A program made the position numbers and the translations under genes. Source: Plazaster borealis (Eukaryota > Echinodermata > Asteroidea > Forcipulatida > Labidiasteridae). From it: a DNA stretch of 64,000 nucleotides. Positions 1 through 53,518 of this stretch are shown piece after piece. The notes under the pieces were generated by a model. It did no database searches, had not been told where the DNA came from, and saw only the letters and a program-made list of their open reading frames with translations. How positions within the stretch are numbered: position 1 is the stretch's first letter; every line of letters begins with the position of its first letter. The stretch covers positions 25,551,488-25,615,487 of the forward strand of contig CM037474.1 of the NCBI GenBank assembly GCA_021014325.1. The letters are read 5' to 3'.

Positions 1-2
1 CT

Positions 3-1315
<1,313 letters not shown>

Positions 1316-1889
1316 GGCTCTCAAGACCTGCCCTGCCGTGTCTTCTGGACCAAGAGGACAACTTTGTTTTGCCTCCTTGGTCAAAAGCTGGTTTGTTTAA
1401 AATTGTACTTGAGAGACTTTGCCCTGTCTTCTTGTTGAAGAGAACAGCTTCTTATGCCTCATTTTGTCAAGATGGGAAGTTATAAAAGCACTCAAGACAC
1501 TGTGTCAGGCCTTTGGATCAAGAGAACAGCCTTGTTGCCTCCTTGGTCAGGTCTGGTAGTTAAGGAGGAGCACCAAAAACTTGTTTTCTTTTTACACCTT
1601 TGGCAGTTGCAAAGTCTAAGGCTCTGTCTCTTTCCTTTAATCGTGAAGGACATTTACAGCCTCTTATAGAACTTGCTTGACACTCAAGGACAGAGGACCA
1701 CACCAAGTACCTAACTGTGGCAATAACACGATGGACTAATTTTATGGTTTTTTGTTTTCTGAAGCAAACTGTCCGCAAATGTGTGGAAGCTACATTTTTA
1801 GTCAGAATGAATTTTATAAATAATAACAAAATGATATTATAAAGCATTTTATCTACGGGTATCTAAAAGTGCTTAAGACATATGCTAAG

Positions 1890-2158
1890 TTGTTTGAATT
1901 GTGAGACCCACACTTTGCTGATCAGAAACACCGGAGTTTGAGTCTGGTGTGCATGACCTCGGCCACGACACACCACAAATTTCATAAACGACTTTGTTTT
2001 TGTATGAATCGGTACCCCCTTGTGTTTCTTAATCAATGTTGAGATCTCCGAGTCTTGCAGGGAAAAAAATAGCCTATACAGGCTGCTCGGGGGGATATGA
2101 ACCCACGGCCCTGCATTCCAGAGTAGATTTCTGTAACCACTACTCCTCCAAACAACCA
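1890..2158 (-). repeat. tRNA-headed SINE fragments
   Basis: Positions 1893-1976 read on the - strand match the SINE family that begins GTCGTGGCCGAG and continues CTGATCAGCAAAGTGTGGGT; other members are at 22602, 48498 and 52500-52756. Positions 2070-2155 on the - strand show a second tRNA-like head with an A-box-like AGTAGTGGTTA and a B-box-like GGGTTCATATCCC. Both are decayed. Confidence 0.6.
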
Positions 2159-2229
2159 AATGTACCCATCAAGTATACATTGGAAAGATCCAAATAATAG
2201 AACTTACTGGTTGTTTTTGTACATTTTAA

Positions 2230-2823
2230 AGGGTCTGTATACGTTCGGTAATGACTCTGAAAATTAACGGCAATAAAAGCTTACTTTGTAAGAAGTACAG
2301 CAGCTTTGGATAGTTTAATGCATTTTGAGAAACAATTCACTTCGAAGTACTGCGGTTCAATGGAAAAATGTATCACTTTTTATCCCCAAAAATTTGAATC
2401 TGAGAAGCGTTTCTCAGATTGTGTATTCAAATTGCAGATTATTCTTCCTGCGTGGACATAACCGCTTAGAGTGGTTAGTTGGAACCCACTGTTTGTTTCA
2501 ATATAAAGTTGTAGATATAAAACTAACCTGTGAAAAATTCATTTCAAAAGGTGGTAGCGTTTTTCAGATATTGACGAATATTTTGGAGCAGTTATGTCCA
2601 CGCAGGAAGAATAATCTGCAATTGGAATACACAATCTGAGAAACGTTACTGCAGTAACGCTTCTCAGATTCAAATTGGTGGGGATAAAAACTGATATCTT
2701 TTCCATAACCGCAGTACTTCGAAGTGAAAAGTTTCTCAAAATGCATTATACTATCAAAGCTACTGTACTTCTTACCGGGTAAGTTTTTATTGCCATTGTC
2801 ATTACCAATCGTATACAGACCCT
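2230..2823. mobile_element. TTAA-flanked fold-back MITE (AGGGTCTGTATACG family), 594 bp
   Basis: TTAA at 2226-2229 and 2824-2827 flanks terminal repeats AGGGTCTGTATACG and CGTATACAGACCCT. The two halves are inverted copies of each other over most of the length (compare about 2250-2420 with about 2640-2800), so this is a head-to-head doubled version of the shorter 246-414 bp relatives at 21375, 27965 and 48241. It encodes nothing. Confidence 0.85.
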
Positions 2824-3224
2824 TTAATGTGCTTACATTGTTTCAAGCCCTTTCCAACACCACGGCTTGGGCTCCAGCTCCGGCTTTGGCTTCGGCTCCA
2901 TCCAGCTGTTTGAAGCCCGGCCCCGTACCGAAAGAACACATTTTTCAAAATAACTGGAGGCCAAGCCCATGCGGTGGTTTCGAAAAGAGCAAACACGCAA
3001 AAATGCATTCCTTGAGATAAAGGCCCCTTCTTGTATTAATCTATATTTGTCATTTTAAGATATGTGGCTCTTCGTGAAAACGGTGACGAATAATACCTTT
3101 AGAAACAAATCATGGAGTTTGTCAGTTGACAAACACTCCAGCATTTCTCTGACATCTCACAGATTTGTTTATGCTAAAAAGTTAAATTGAAAATGTTGTA
3201 ATCTTTTTACCAGGGTTTGATAAG

Positions 3225-3535
3225 TGGCATTATATATATATATATATATTATATATTGGTCGTTGGTTCAAATCCCACTCTAGTCAATTTTTCTTTGTTC
3301 AACCCAAAATCATTTAATATTTACCCAGTCAGTTTCCCTTGTGGTCCATTACTTGATATATGATATATAAAAAACAAAGATATTGACAAAGACCGCCAAC
3401 ATAGGGCTAGATAGCTCAGTTGGTAGAGCGCCGGCACGTTAAACCGGAGGTCGTTGGTTCAAATCCCACTCTAGTCAATTTTTCTTTGTTCAACCCAAAA
3501 TCATATATATATATAATATATATATATTTTTTAAA
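3225..3535 (+). repeat. tRNA-derived SINE dimer bounded by (TA)n tracts
   Basis: Positions 3404-3476 fold as a tRNA-like cloverleaf: acceptor arms GGCTAGA and TCTAGTC pair, the A-box is TAGCTCAGTTGGTAG and the B-box GGTTCAAATCC. A truncated copy starting at the B-box lies just upstream (3257-3400). (TA)n tracts sit at about 3230-3255 and 3505-3530. Further copies are near 39469, 39741, 40050, 41674 and a tail at 55878, so this is a SINE family and not a lone tRNA gene. Confidence 0.8.
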
Positions 3536-4069
3536 TGAATATTATTATGATATTATTGTCTAACAAGTGCCTATTTAACATCGTGAAACCGCCCATATTT
3601 TGAAATATTGTCTTTCAGTATTTTTTAATTTGTGTAAAGTTGTTTTAAAAATTACTTTGAAATGTTACTGAAGTACTATTAATTTTGAGTCCGTATTTAA
3701 AAAAAATCACGGGTGCCTTTTCGATTGCTAGAAACAACTTAAGTTTGCTTTCTGAAAGTTTTGCAGTGTTTTGAAGTTACTTTTTATCAAATATCACCAT
3801 CTTCTAAAAAAGCATTAGGCACTACTGCTTACCCTTACCTGCCAAAAAACAACAACTCTTCTCCACTCAATGAACAATTTTAATTTATTTTATTATTTTA
3901 TTTTATTTTAAAATCTTTAAACAGGATACAAAAATCAGCACAATAGCTGTATTACATTGGTCCTGTGTCTTAAAAAGAGAAGAAGGAAAAACATTACTTA
4001 AGAAAATACTTACAGTCAGAGTAAAAAGATTGAACCAAAAAAATAAGAAGAACAACAAGAGGATTAAAA

Positions 4070-4450
4070 AAAAAAAAACTTAAAAATTGATTTGTTTATA
4101 CATATTTTTAAAACCACCAATAGACGATGCATTTTGGGCCTTAGTAGGTAACTTGTTCCATATAGCAGCACCAGAATAATTAAAAGATTGCTTAAAACAT
4201 TCCATGTTAGGCTAAGGGGGAACAACATTAAGAGAATCAGCATTTCTAGCGTTGAACCCATGCCTATCAAAGTACATCTCAATATGATTACAAAGTCTGT
4301 CTGGGGCTAAACCATTAACACATTTTGTACATATTGCAGGCCAAGAAAAAACCCTCCTCTGTTCAAAAGTCTGCCAAGAAAGAGTTCTAATTATGTCATC
4401 AGAATTAAACGTAGGCCCATGTTTTATTGGTCTGAAATTTCGAGCCTAGC
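4070..4450 (-). mobile_element. LINE 3' end, C-terminal ORF2 remnant
   Basis: Read on the - strand, the DNA encodes FNYSGAAIWNKLPTKAQNAS followed by GGFKNMYKQINF and a stop. This is the characteristic C-terminal tail of non-LTR retrotransposon ORF2 proteins (a W-N-x-L-P core, then a short Phe/Lys segment). One in-frame stop lies upstream of that core, so the copy is dead. No reverse transcriptase motif remains. Confidence 0.7.
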
Positions 4451-5275
4451 AAATTTTATCTGAAAAGAAAACCAGTCAATGGCTTCAAAGCAAATTGTTA
4501 GGCAGTTTTAGACACAACTTTGTAATAGTTGGGAATATAAATCGTTAACTCGAAGAAAAATCTATAATATTTTTTGCGATATTTTGTAGAAATTTCAAAT
4601 CTGAAAGGATCTGTATAGTTTTTAAATTATTTTTACTCGAAGAGTTATACTTTTTTAACTTTGTAACTTATAACTATTTTGTCCCATAAAGTGTTTATGT
4701 AATTGTGTTATAATTTGCTGTGCTATACTATTGTTCTAGAATAATATTTTATATCTTGAGATGTCATGTGCACTTTGTCGAGTTATTCGTGAAAGCTTGT
4801 CCTTTTTCACTGGTTCCTCCTTCCTCCGCTCATAATGACGGGGCCGATATCACACAACAACACAAAAGAATTGATGATTTAAGTTTGTCCGTAAAGGCCC
4901 CCAAATTGAAATTTGTGTTACTAGTGCCTTTCCAAAAAGTGAAGTTAAAGACACAGGACACGTTTTGTAATTGTCAAAGATGCAGTATTCTCACTTGGTG
5001 TATCCCAACATTTTATGCATAAAATAACAAACCTGTGAAAATTTGGAACTCCACAGCAAAGAAGTTGCTCATTTCAATTAGCACAACTACAGGAAACAAT
5101 TTGCATTCGATTCGATGAGTAACTCTTGAACCAGTTTAAGGCTATGCTACCGATATATCACGGACACCGTAGTTTTCCAATTTACTAGAAGTAAAATTTC
5201 ATGATTAACCGTAATCAGAAGCGTTTGAAAGGTCCAGAAATAATAACCAACGGATATACAAAAATTATGGCTTAA

Positions 5276-5623
5276 CGGCATCGTACACGTTTGGTAATTG
5301 TCAAAGGATGCAGTGTTCTCACTAAGTATTCCAACATATGCATAAAAAATAACAAGCCTGTGAAAATTTGGGCTCAATTGGTCATCGAAGTTGCAAGAAA
5401 ATGATGAAAGAAAAAACACCCTTGTTGTACAAATTTGTGTGCTTTCAGATAGGAATAAAAACTTCTTGCAAGAAGTTTTTATTATTTTAGTGAGAAATTA
5501 CCTCTTTCTCAAAAACTACGTTACTTCAGAGGGAGTCGTTTCTCACAATGTTATATACTATCAACAGCTCTCCGTTGCTTGTTACCATTTGTTTTGAGTC
5601 ATTACCAAACGTGTACGATACCT
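5276..5623. mobile_element. TTAA-flanked MITE (AGGCAC family), 348 bp
   Basis: TTAA at 5272-5275 and 5624-5627 flanks ends CGGCATCGTACACG and CGTGTACGATACCT. The interior matches the copies at 6043, 6936, 15749, 32017, 51842 and 60624. This copy lies in the opposite orientation to the one at 6043. Confidence 0.85.
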
Positions 5624-5775
5624 TTAATACGGTATAGTTAGATTAATTTTTCAATATAGCACTGTAAATATAATAGGTCAATAATTGGCAATATTGTGTT
5701 TGTTGCCATCCTTATGCATTGATGTGACCTTATCACCGACCTGCCCTCGGAAAATGGCCTGTAATTAGTGACTCA

Positions 5776-5985
5776 TTAGAGATACAAGCAAGTGGCTTCG
5801 CCATAGGGCATACTTTGCCCGTTTGATAACAAAAGTGCTAGCTCATCGAAGCCAAGGGCTTTACCACCGGGAATTTTATTAAGAATATCTATAATATTTC
5901 TTCTTGCGTAACAAGATTTAGGAAAAGAGAATTTATCCATCGATCCCTGAAGAAAGGATTCAAATTTGGTATGTACTGTATACAT
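5776..5985 (-). mobile_element. Possible reverse-transcriptase fragment
   Basis: A - strand reading gives ILNKIPGGKALGFDELA, which resembles the N-terminal reverse-transcriptase stretch of LINE proteins (a P-x-G-K-A-x-G-x-D pattern). It is short and isolated, so the assignment is weak. Confidence 0.3.
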
Positions 5986-6042
5986 AATCGGCTCGGTGCT
6001 ATAAGGTCGTTAATTGATACATAATTATCAAAAGGGTGTTAA

Positions 6043-6407
6043 AGGCATCGTACACGTTTGGTAATTATTCAAAATATACATTAGCATAAAAACTGACTTG
6101 GTAACGAGCAACAGAGAGCTGTTGATAGTATAAAACGTTGTGAGAAACGACTTCCTCTGAAGTAACGTAGTTTTTGAGAAAGAGGTAATTTCTCACTAAA
6201 ATAATAAAAACTTCTTGCAAGAAGTTTTATTCCTATCGGAAAGCACACAAATTTGTACAACAAGGGTGTTTTTTCTTTCATCATTTTCTTGCAACTTCGA
6301 TGACCAATTGAGCCCAAATTTTCACAGGATTGTTATTTTATGCATATGTTGGGATACACGAAATGAGAACACTGGTCTTTGACAATTACCAAACGTGTAC
6401 GATGCCT
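6043..6407. mobile_element. TTAA-flanked MITE (AGGCAC family), 365 bp
   Basis: TTAA at 6039-6042 and 6408-6411 flanks ends AGGCATCGTACACG and CGTGTACGATGCCT, an exact terminal inverted repeat. No coding capacity is seen. Confidence 0.88.
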
Positions 6408-6935
6408 TTAAATGAAAAATTAGTATAGGCCTACATTTGAAAAAACAAATCAAATTACAAATAAATGATTTTTGTTTTTTTAATTGAATGTTTCTTTTCG
6501 TCAAACAATTAATCTGGAGACCACTCTAGATGAATAGACTCCATTTCAGGAGCTCCAAAATGTGCAAAACAAATTTTATGAAATTTAAATTTTGTATACA
6601 AACTGCGCTAACTACTTTATTTAGTCCTGAGCCAACCTAGCAAATTCGGTACAATGTCAACAAAATACCCGGTAAATTCTTTGTCAATTTCAACTGTCAT
6701 TAATTTTTTTTGTAGTGATTTTCCTCCAACCCTTATTGAGTACAGAATTTATAACATTCAAAATTCCCGTAATATTACCCTTTTCCTGGTTAAATCTTGT
6801 ACAAAAATAATTAATTATAGATACCATCGGATAGCCAACTCTCTTAAAGTTTTAGACTGAAATTCACTCTACTCGATAGGGACAATCATTCTTTGCAGGT
6901 TAGTTTCAATCGATTAGAGTGAGTTTCAGTCTTAA

Positions 6936-7299
6936 AGGCACTGTACACGTTTGGTAATTACTCAAAATATATATTAGCATAAAAACTTACTTTGTAACGA
7001 GCAACGATAGTATAAAACATTGTGAGAAACGACTCCCTCTATTAGTAACGTATATTTTGAGGAAGGGGTAATTTCTCACTAAAATATTATAAGAGTCAGG
7101 CAAGAAGCCCTTTTGAAGTATCTGAAAGTACACAAATTTGTACAACAAGAATGACAAGGGTGTTTTTTCTTTCATCATTTTCTTGCAACTTCGATGACCA
7201 ATTGAGCCCAAATTTTCACAGGTTTGTTATTTTATGCTTATGTTGGGATACACCAAGTGAGAATACTGGTCTTTGACAATTATTACCAAACGTGTCCAG
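6936..7299. mobile_element. TTAA-flanked MITE (AGGCAC family), 3' end degraded
   Basis: The left end TTAA-AGGCACTGTACACG is intact at 6932. The right end stops at CGTGTCCAG without the final TGCCT-TTAA. Confidence 0.8.
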
Positions 7300-9288
7300 A
7301 ATTACGTTTGTTAAATATACTGGCACTTTATGAAATGTAAATGATTTATCAGATAGTTTGAGAACATGATTTTAAAAGGAGTTTTAGGCCTATGTTTAAT
7401 GAGTTGCATTATGTGGTGGAAGACCAATAAAAATGTTCATTGTCGTTACTGTTGAAACAAATTTAGTAGGCCTAGTCTTCCTACACCCTGAGCCTTCTCA
7501 CTGAAATCATTGAATAACTAAAAATGTTGATAAGCGATCACTACACATTGCTAAAAAAACCACCAGCAGTATGGTTATGTAAATAAATAGTTAGAATGTT
7601 ATCAAGACAACGTATTTGTTTTTACAGTAACGCCAGATTAGGCCTATTTTATTAAAGAAGAAAGCATACAAATAAAATGTTATATAGGCCTACAGCATTG
7701 TTTGTATCATACATATAACACCCATAAATTATAGAAAGCACTTTTTGTTTTCAGTGCTAATCATTTCCAGCTTTCTGTAGATTTCCGCATGCGTGGATGG
7801 TTGGTTCGTATACCGACCCGCCAGGTAGCCTTCGGAATTCAAGCACTTGGCATGGGGTGTGAAGGGTAAAATTGCTCGAAGAGCGATGTGGGGTTTGTTT
7901 TTTTCGGGGTTTTTTTTTGGGGGGGGTAATTTATTTTGAGGGCATGTTATTTCGTTGTTATTATTGATATTTTGTCAATCCTATTTTCATTTCCCCTTTT
8001 CAAGCACATTTCCAACCTTTTCAAGCACATCCTGTCCATGAGAACACCCTTGCACTTTAGAACACCTCTCTTTAAAAATGTAGTTGCCAACTAACTCCAG
8101 CTAACGGTTTACGTTATGATTACATTGTGCAACCCCGGAACTAAATTGTTCGATCCCAGTATAGAAACTGCTGGTAAAAGGTTTGAGCTTACAAGGAAGG
8201 AAGGAAGGCTGCCGGTTTGGGTAGACGTACATGTACGTCCGGACGGACGTGAGTGGTGTAACACTCCAACAAATTTCATGACAGAATGACAGCCTTCAAA
8301 TGTAGTTTGTGAATCGGTAAGTTAAGCTACTCCTTTTATCGATTTGAAATCAGTTAATTGTGAACATAAATCTTAATGGGTAACGTTAGTTATAGTTAGG
8401 TTGCCACGGTCATGTAAGCAGCTTGGCAGACGAGCACGACACGTGTGGGAAGCAGACGACACAGTCGACAGCAAAATTTCCCCCCTTTCCCCCATCCATT
8501 TAAAAGGGGCGGAGCTTTATGGATTGGTGTTTTTATTTGTTGATCTGACTTCTTCACCACCTGTTTTATGTTTATTTTTTGCAGCCTACTGCAGTGAAAC
8601 TTCCGTGTGTATCACTGTAGTGTAAATAGAGAGTAAGTGCATGATTCATGATTTAACCCATCCATCGTCTAGTTCTACTAGCCCCATAAATTGGGCCAAT
8701 CCACTTCGTATCCTTGGCCCCAGCACCTGTAAGCAATCCTATTTCTGTGCCCTCTGTCATTTTTAATCTGGGACGTTCTCGATCATGAAACTTATCGATC
8801 GAATGCTACTGTACTTGTAAATAGCCCGCCTGCTGGGAATATGTTTTAAAAACATAACACATTTTTGGGAAAAATCAAATGCTTTTCGAGTTGCCAGTGT
8901 GCATTTTATTAACAACTTGCTTGAAAATAAAACCATACTTTGTCGGGTTCCATCAACAACTTTACAATAATGATATGATCAACTGCTACGATCTAGTCAA
9001 TACGGACGAAATGAGTGCAAATTATGGGGCTACATCCATCATGTCCATTGGTTACTTCTTATAAAGGCTCCCCCATGAGCATAGGACTCCGATCATTTTG
9101 GGTCTCTGTAAAAACGCTATACGTTTTTCAAAATGGTCATTGATAGTTCAACATTTTCTGGTCTTCAGCCAGCAATAACTTCAGTTTCCTTTGTACTACT
9201 CATGATAAAACTTTCTCAGTAGATGTAATAAATTAGAACTTTGTATTTAAAATGCTTCCTCACCACCAATCTATTGTTGTAGTGAACA
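7300..9288. other. Upstream region of the complete SUR gene, no gene recognised
   Basis: I see no coding sequence. Possible 5' signals are a palindromic GACGTACATGTACGTC near 8224-8239 and a pyrimidine-poor acceptor-like CTATTGTTGTAG ending about seven bases before the start codon. The latter would fit a 5' UTR intron ending just upstream of the ATG. The promoter position cannot be fixed from sequence alone. Confidence 0.4.
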
Positions 9289-50776
<41,488 letters not shown>

Positions 50777-51199
50777 GAGGAGCAGAGTTTGATGTTCGAC
50801 AAAAACCTTGGAGGAGGGGACTTCAAAAATTATCGCTGTCGCCCGGGTTGTTATTTCTAATATTCAAGACGACAGGCAACAACGTGATGTATTTTTGAGC
50901 TGCTTGTGTGTGCTAAAACTTACTCCCTTTAGATGACAAAGTGTTTCAAATGACGCATATATATTTATGTTATTTTGTCAAACGATTACGTCAAAGGTCT
51001 TCATCCAACAGATGAATGACAAAAAGGCATGTCACTTTTCAATTATCTTGGGAACTCACCTTGGTTGTCACAATCAAGATATACTTTGTTGTAAAAGTTT
51101 GTGTTTTCTTGTGTAATACTCATATTCTTTTATATAACATTAATTCCTTTAAGTGATTTACTAATATCCGTCCTTACTCTAACAAAATCCAGCACCATG

Positions 51200-51795
51200 G
51201 ATTGTGGACAATACTATATGCACAGTTGAATCAGTGAGGGATCATGGTCTTATATTTGATAACAACCTTAATTTTTGATTCACATAAATCTGTCATGCTG
51301 CATCTTTCATTAAATTTGCAAACTTTGCAATCACCTTGACCAAAACTCCACTGAACATCTCGCCCATCCCTCAGTTACATCTCATCTCGACTGCTGCAAT
51401 AGCTTGCTGTATGGACTGCCATCTTCTCAAATTGTGTCACTTCAAAGAATTCAGACAACGCTCGTTTGGTTTGTCAAGTCAAACGTCGGGAACACATCAC
51501 TCCGTCTCTCTGTTCACTACACTGTTCTCCCACATATCTTCAGAATCTTATTTCTTCAAGACTTCCACTGCATTCCTTCAATTGACGGTCGTCATACAAC
51601 TCACAATATCAACTAGCAAATGGTCCACGTACCTATACTCGCTATGGTCAGCAAACTTTTGCCACAGCTGTAACATTACTATGGGACATTGTCCATCTTA
51701 ATATCCGTCAAGCTACCTCTACTGACTCAACCTAATTTAAGGTTTATGCGCTTAGAAACGCCAGTATTAAGCGCTATATAAATTTTATTATCATT
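51200..51795 (+). mobile_element. L2-like LINE 3' fragment
   Basis: Frames between 51230 and 51620 read VRDHGLIFDNNLNF, then SSRLD-like text, then NSLLYGLPSSQIVSLQRIQT, the well-known L2/CR1 reverse-transcriptase C-terminal block. A 3' UTR ends GCGCTATATAAATTTTATTA. Stops and frame changes show it is dead. It lies between the SUR and FBXL18 genes. Confidence 0.8.
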
Positions 51796-51841
51796 ACAAA
51801 TATATGGTAACTCAACACCCAAGCTATTAGACTCTAATTAA

Positions 51842-52215
51842 AGGCACTGTACACGTTTGGTAATTACTCAAAATATATATTAGCATAAAAACTGACTTGG
51901 TAACGAGCAACAGAAAGCTGTTGATAGTATAAAACATTGTGAGAAACGACTCCCTCTGAAGTAACGTAGTTTTTGAGAAAGAGGTAATTTCTCACTAAAA
52001 TAATAAAAGACTTCTTGCAAGAAGCCTTTTATTCCTATCTGAAAGCAAACAAATTTGTACAACAAGGGTGTTTTTTCTTTCATAATTTTCTTGCAACTTG
52101 AACTTCGATGACCAATTGAGCCCAAATTTTCACAGGCCTGTTATTTTATGCATATGTTGGGATACACTATGTGAGAACACTGGTCTTTGACAATTACCAA
52201 ACGTGTTCAGTGCCT
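51842..52215. mobile_element. TTAA-flanked MITE (AGGCAC family), 374 bp
   Basis: TTAA at 51838-51841 precedes AGGCACTGTACACG. The right end CGTGTTCAGTGCCT is followed by TTAT. Confidence 0.88.
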
Positions 52216-52369
52216 TTATGGTGGTACGGTTTGCATGAACCTATGCACAGCTTTGAGTGCAGTCCTCAGTCCAACAGAACCAAACAGAACATGCAGATTT
52301 TGACGGGTTGGATTTTGACGGGTTGAGGGTGGTCACGCAAAAAGTTGTGTTAAATTGTAACGCAAGTAG

Positions 52370-52372
52370 GCC

Positions 52373-52410
<38 letters not shown>
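52370..52410. repeat. (TTA)n microsatellite
   Basis: About 12 uninterrupted ATT units followed by ATATATTTC. Confidence 0.9.
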
Positions 52411-52412
<2 letters not shown>

Positions 52413-52499
52413 TTCTGGTAATGAAACCAATTAGGATGCCTCACAAGTGAACTTAATCACTGTAGCTCGAAAGCCTGAGGAAACCTGTACATGAGGGTG

Positions 52500-52756
52500 C
52501 TTGCAATGTGAACCAGAAACACCGGGGTTAAACCCCTACTCTTCCACGATAAGTGTTCTGGTTTTTTTTACGTGCACTACCAATCCTAGTACACGGGACC
52601 AACGGCTTTACGTCCCATCTGAAGGACGAAGCATGTGGTTAAGTGTCTTGCTTAAGGACACAAGTGTCACGACTGGGATTCAAACCCACACTCTGCTGAT
52701 CAGAAACACCAGAGCTTGAGTTCGGTGTTCTTATCCGCTCGGCCACGACACGCCAT
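52500..52756 (-). repeat. tRNA-Leu-like SINE, near full length
   Basis: On the - strand it starts GCGTGTCGTGGCCGAGCGG, carries GGGTTTGAATCCCAGTCG, and continues GGACGTAAAGCCGTTGGTCC. Confidence 0.85.
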
Positions 52757-52969
52757 TATTCAATGTCTTTCAGCAAATTTCAATTTTGTGTACCAATTAT
52801 GTTGAGTCAGTTTACACATTGTTATTAAAATCATTGCATTCAGGTGCAACAGTTTATTTGAGATGTTTTTTGTTGACTTATTCAGTCTGATAAACAGAAT
52901 GTTCCCAATCTTTACAGAAAATACTAAAACTTGAATTTTCCTGTGTTTCACGTCCTCACCGATTGTTAG

Positions 52970-53455
52970 GGGTGCACCCCACTAAATAGGGAGAAAACAG
53001 AGTGTCGGCCTAATTAATATTTTTTAGGCCCTCAAAATATTCAATATTAGACAGATTTTGAGAGCCCAATAAAAGGGGTACAGTGTAAACAATTTGCCCA
53101 ATTGTGACCTGGGGGTTGTTGACTTCCAACTTGAGGTATTTTGGATGACATAGGCCCTGAAAAGAATGGTCCTATTTGCCAAGAGGTGATGTAGGGACAT
53201 TTTTCAAGATTGATGCTCGGACGTTTGGAAAATTACACCGGTGTTGTGGTGTTTTTATTTGGAGGGAGAATAACTTGATGGGCATTATGACTCCCTATAT
53301 CAAATTTAGCAGAGGATAACATTTCAAGAGTCAATGGATAATTTTCCCTCTACTGTAAAAAGCTGTGAGACTTTTAAGTATTTGTTGTGTATTTTTTAAT
53401 ATTTAGCATTTTGCACTGTATGCTATAGGAGTTTATTTTATAATGGGGTGCACTC
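52970..53455. mobile_element. Inverted-repeat element abutting the FBXL18 start region
   Basis: GGGTGCACCCCACTAAATAG at the left, GGGGTGCACTC at the right; sites TTAG and TTGA. Same family as 26638. Its right end lies 63 bases before the FBXL18 ATG. Confidence 0.85.
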
Positions 53456-53518
53456 TTGAAACTTGTCTAAAACTTCTCCAAAACTTTAAAGTTGTCGCTT
53501 GAGGGCGCTATAATTAAG

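Noticed and set aside
3404..3476. A functional tRNA gene
   Set aside because: The cloverleaf pairs well, but the base before the presumed anticodon is C where T is almost invariant, the anticodon stem has a mismatch, and the unit is one of several SINE copies with a shared tail.
53492..53518. Earlier in-frame non-ATG start for FBXL18
   Set aside because: It would begin at TTG; the ATG at 53519 has a good context and lies before the F-box.
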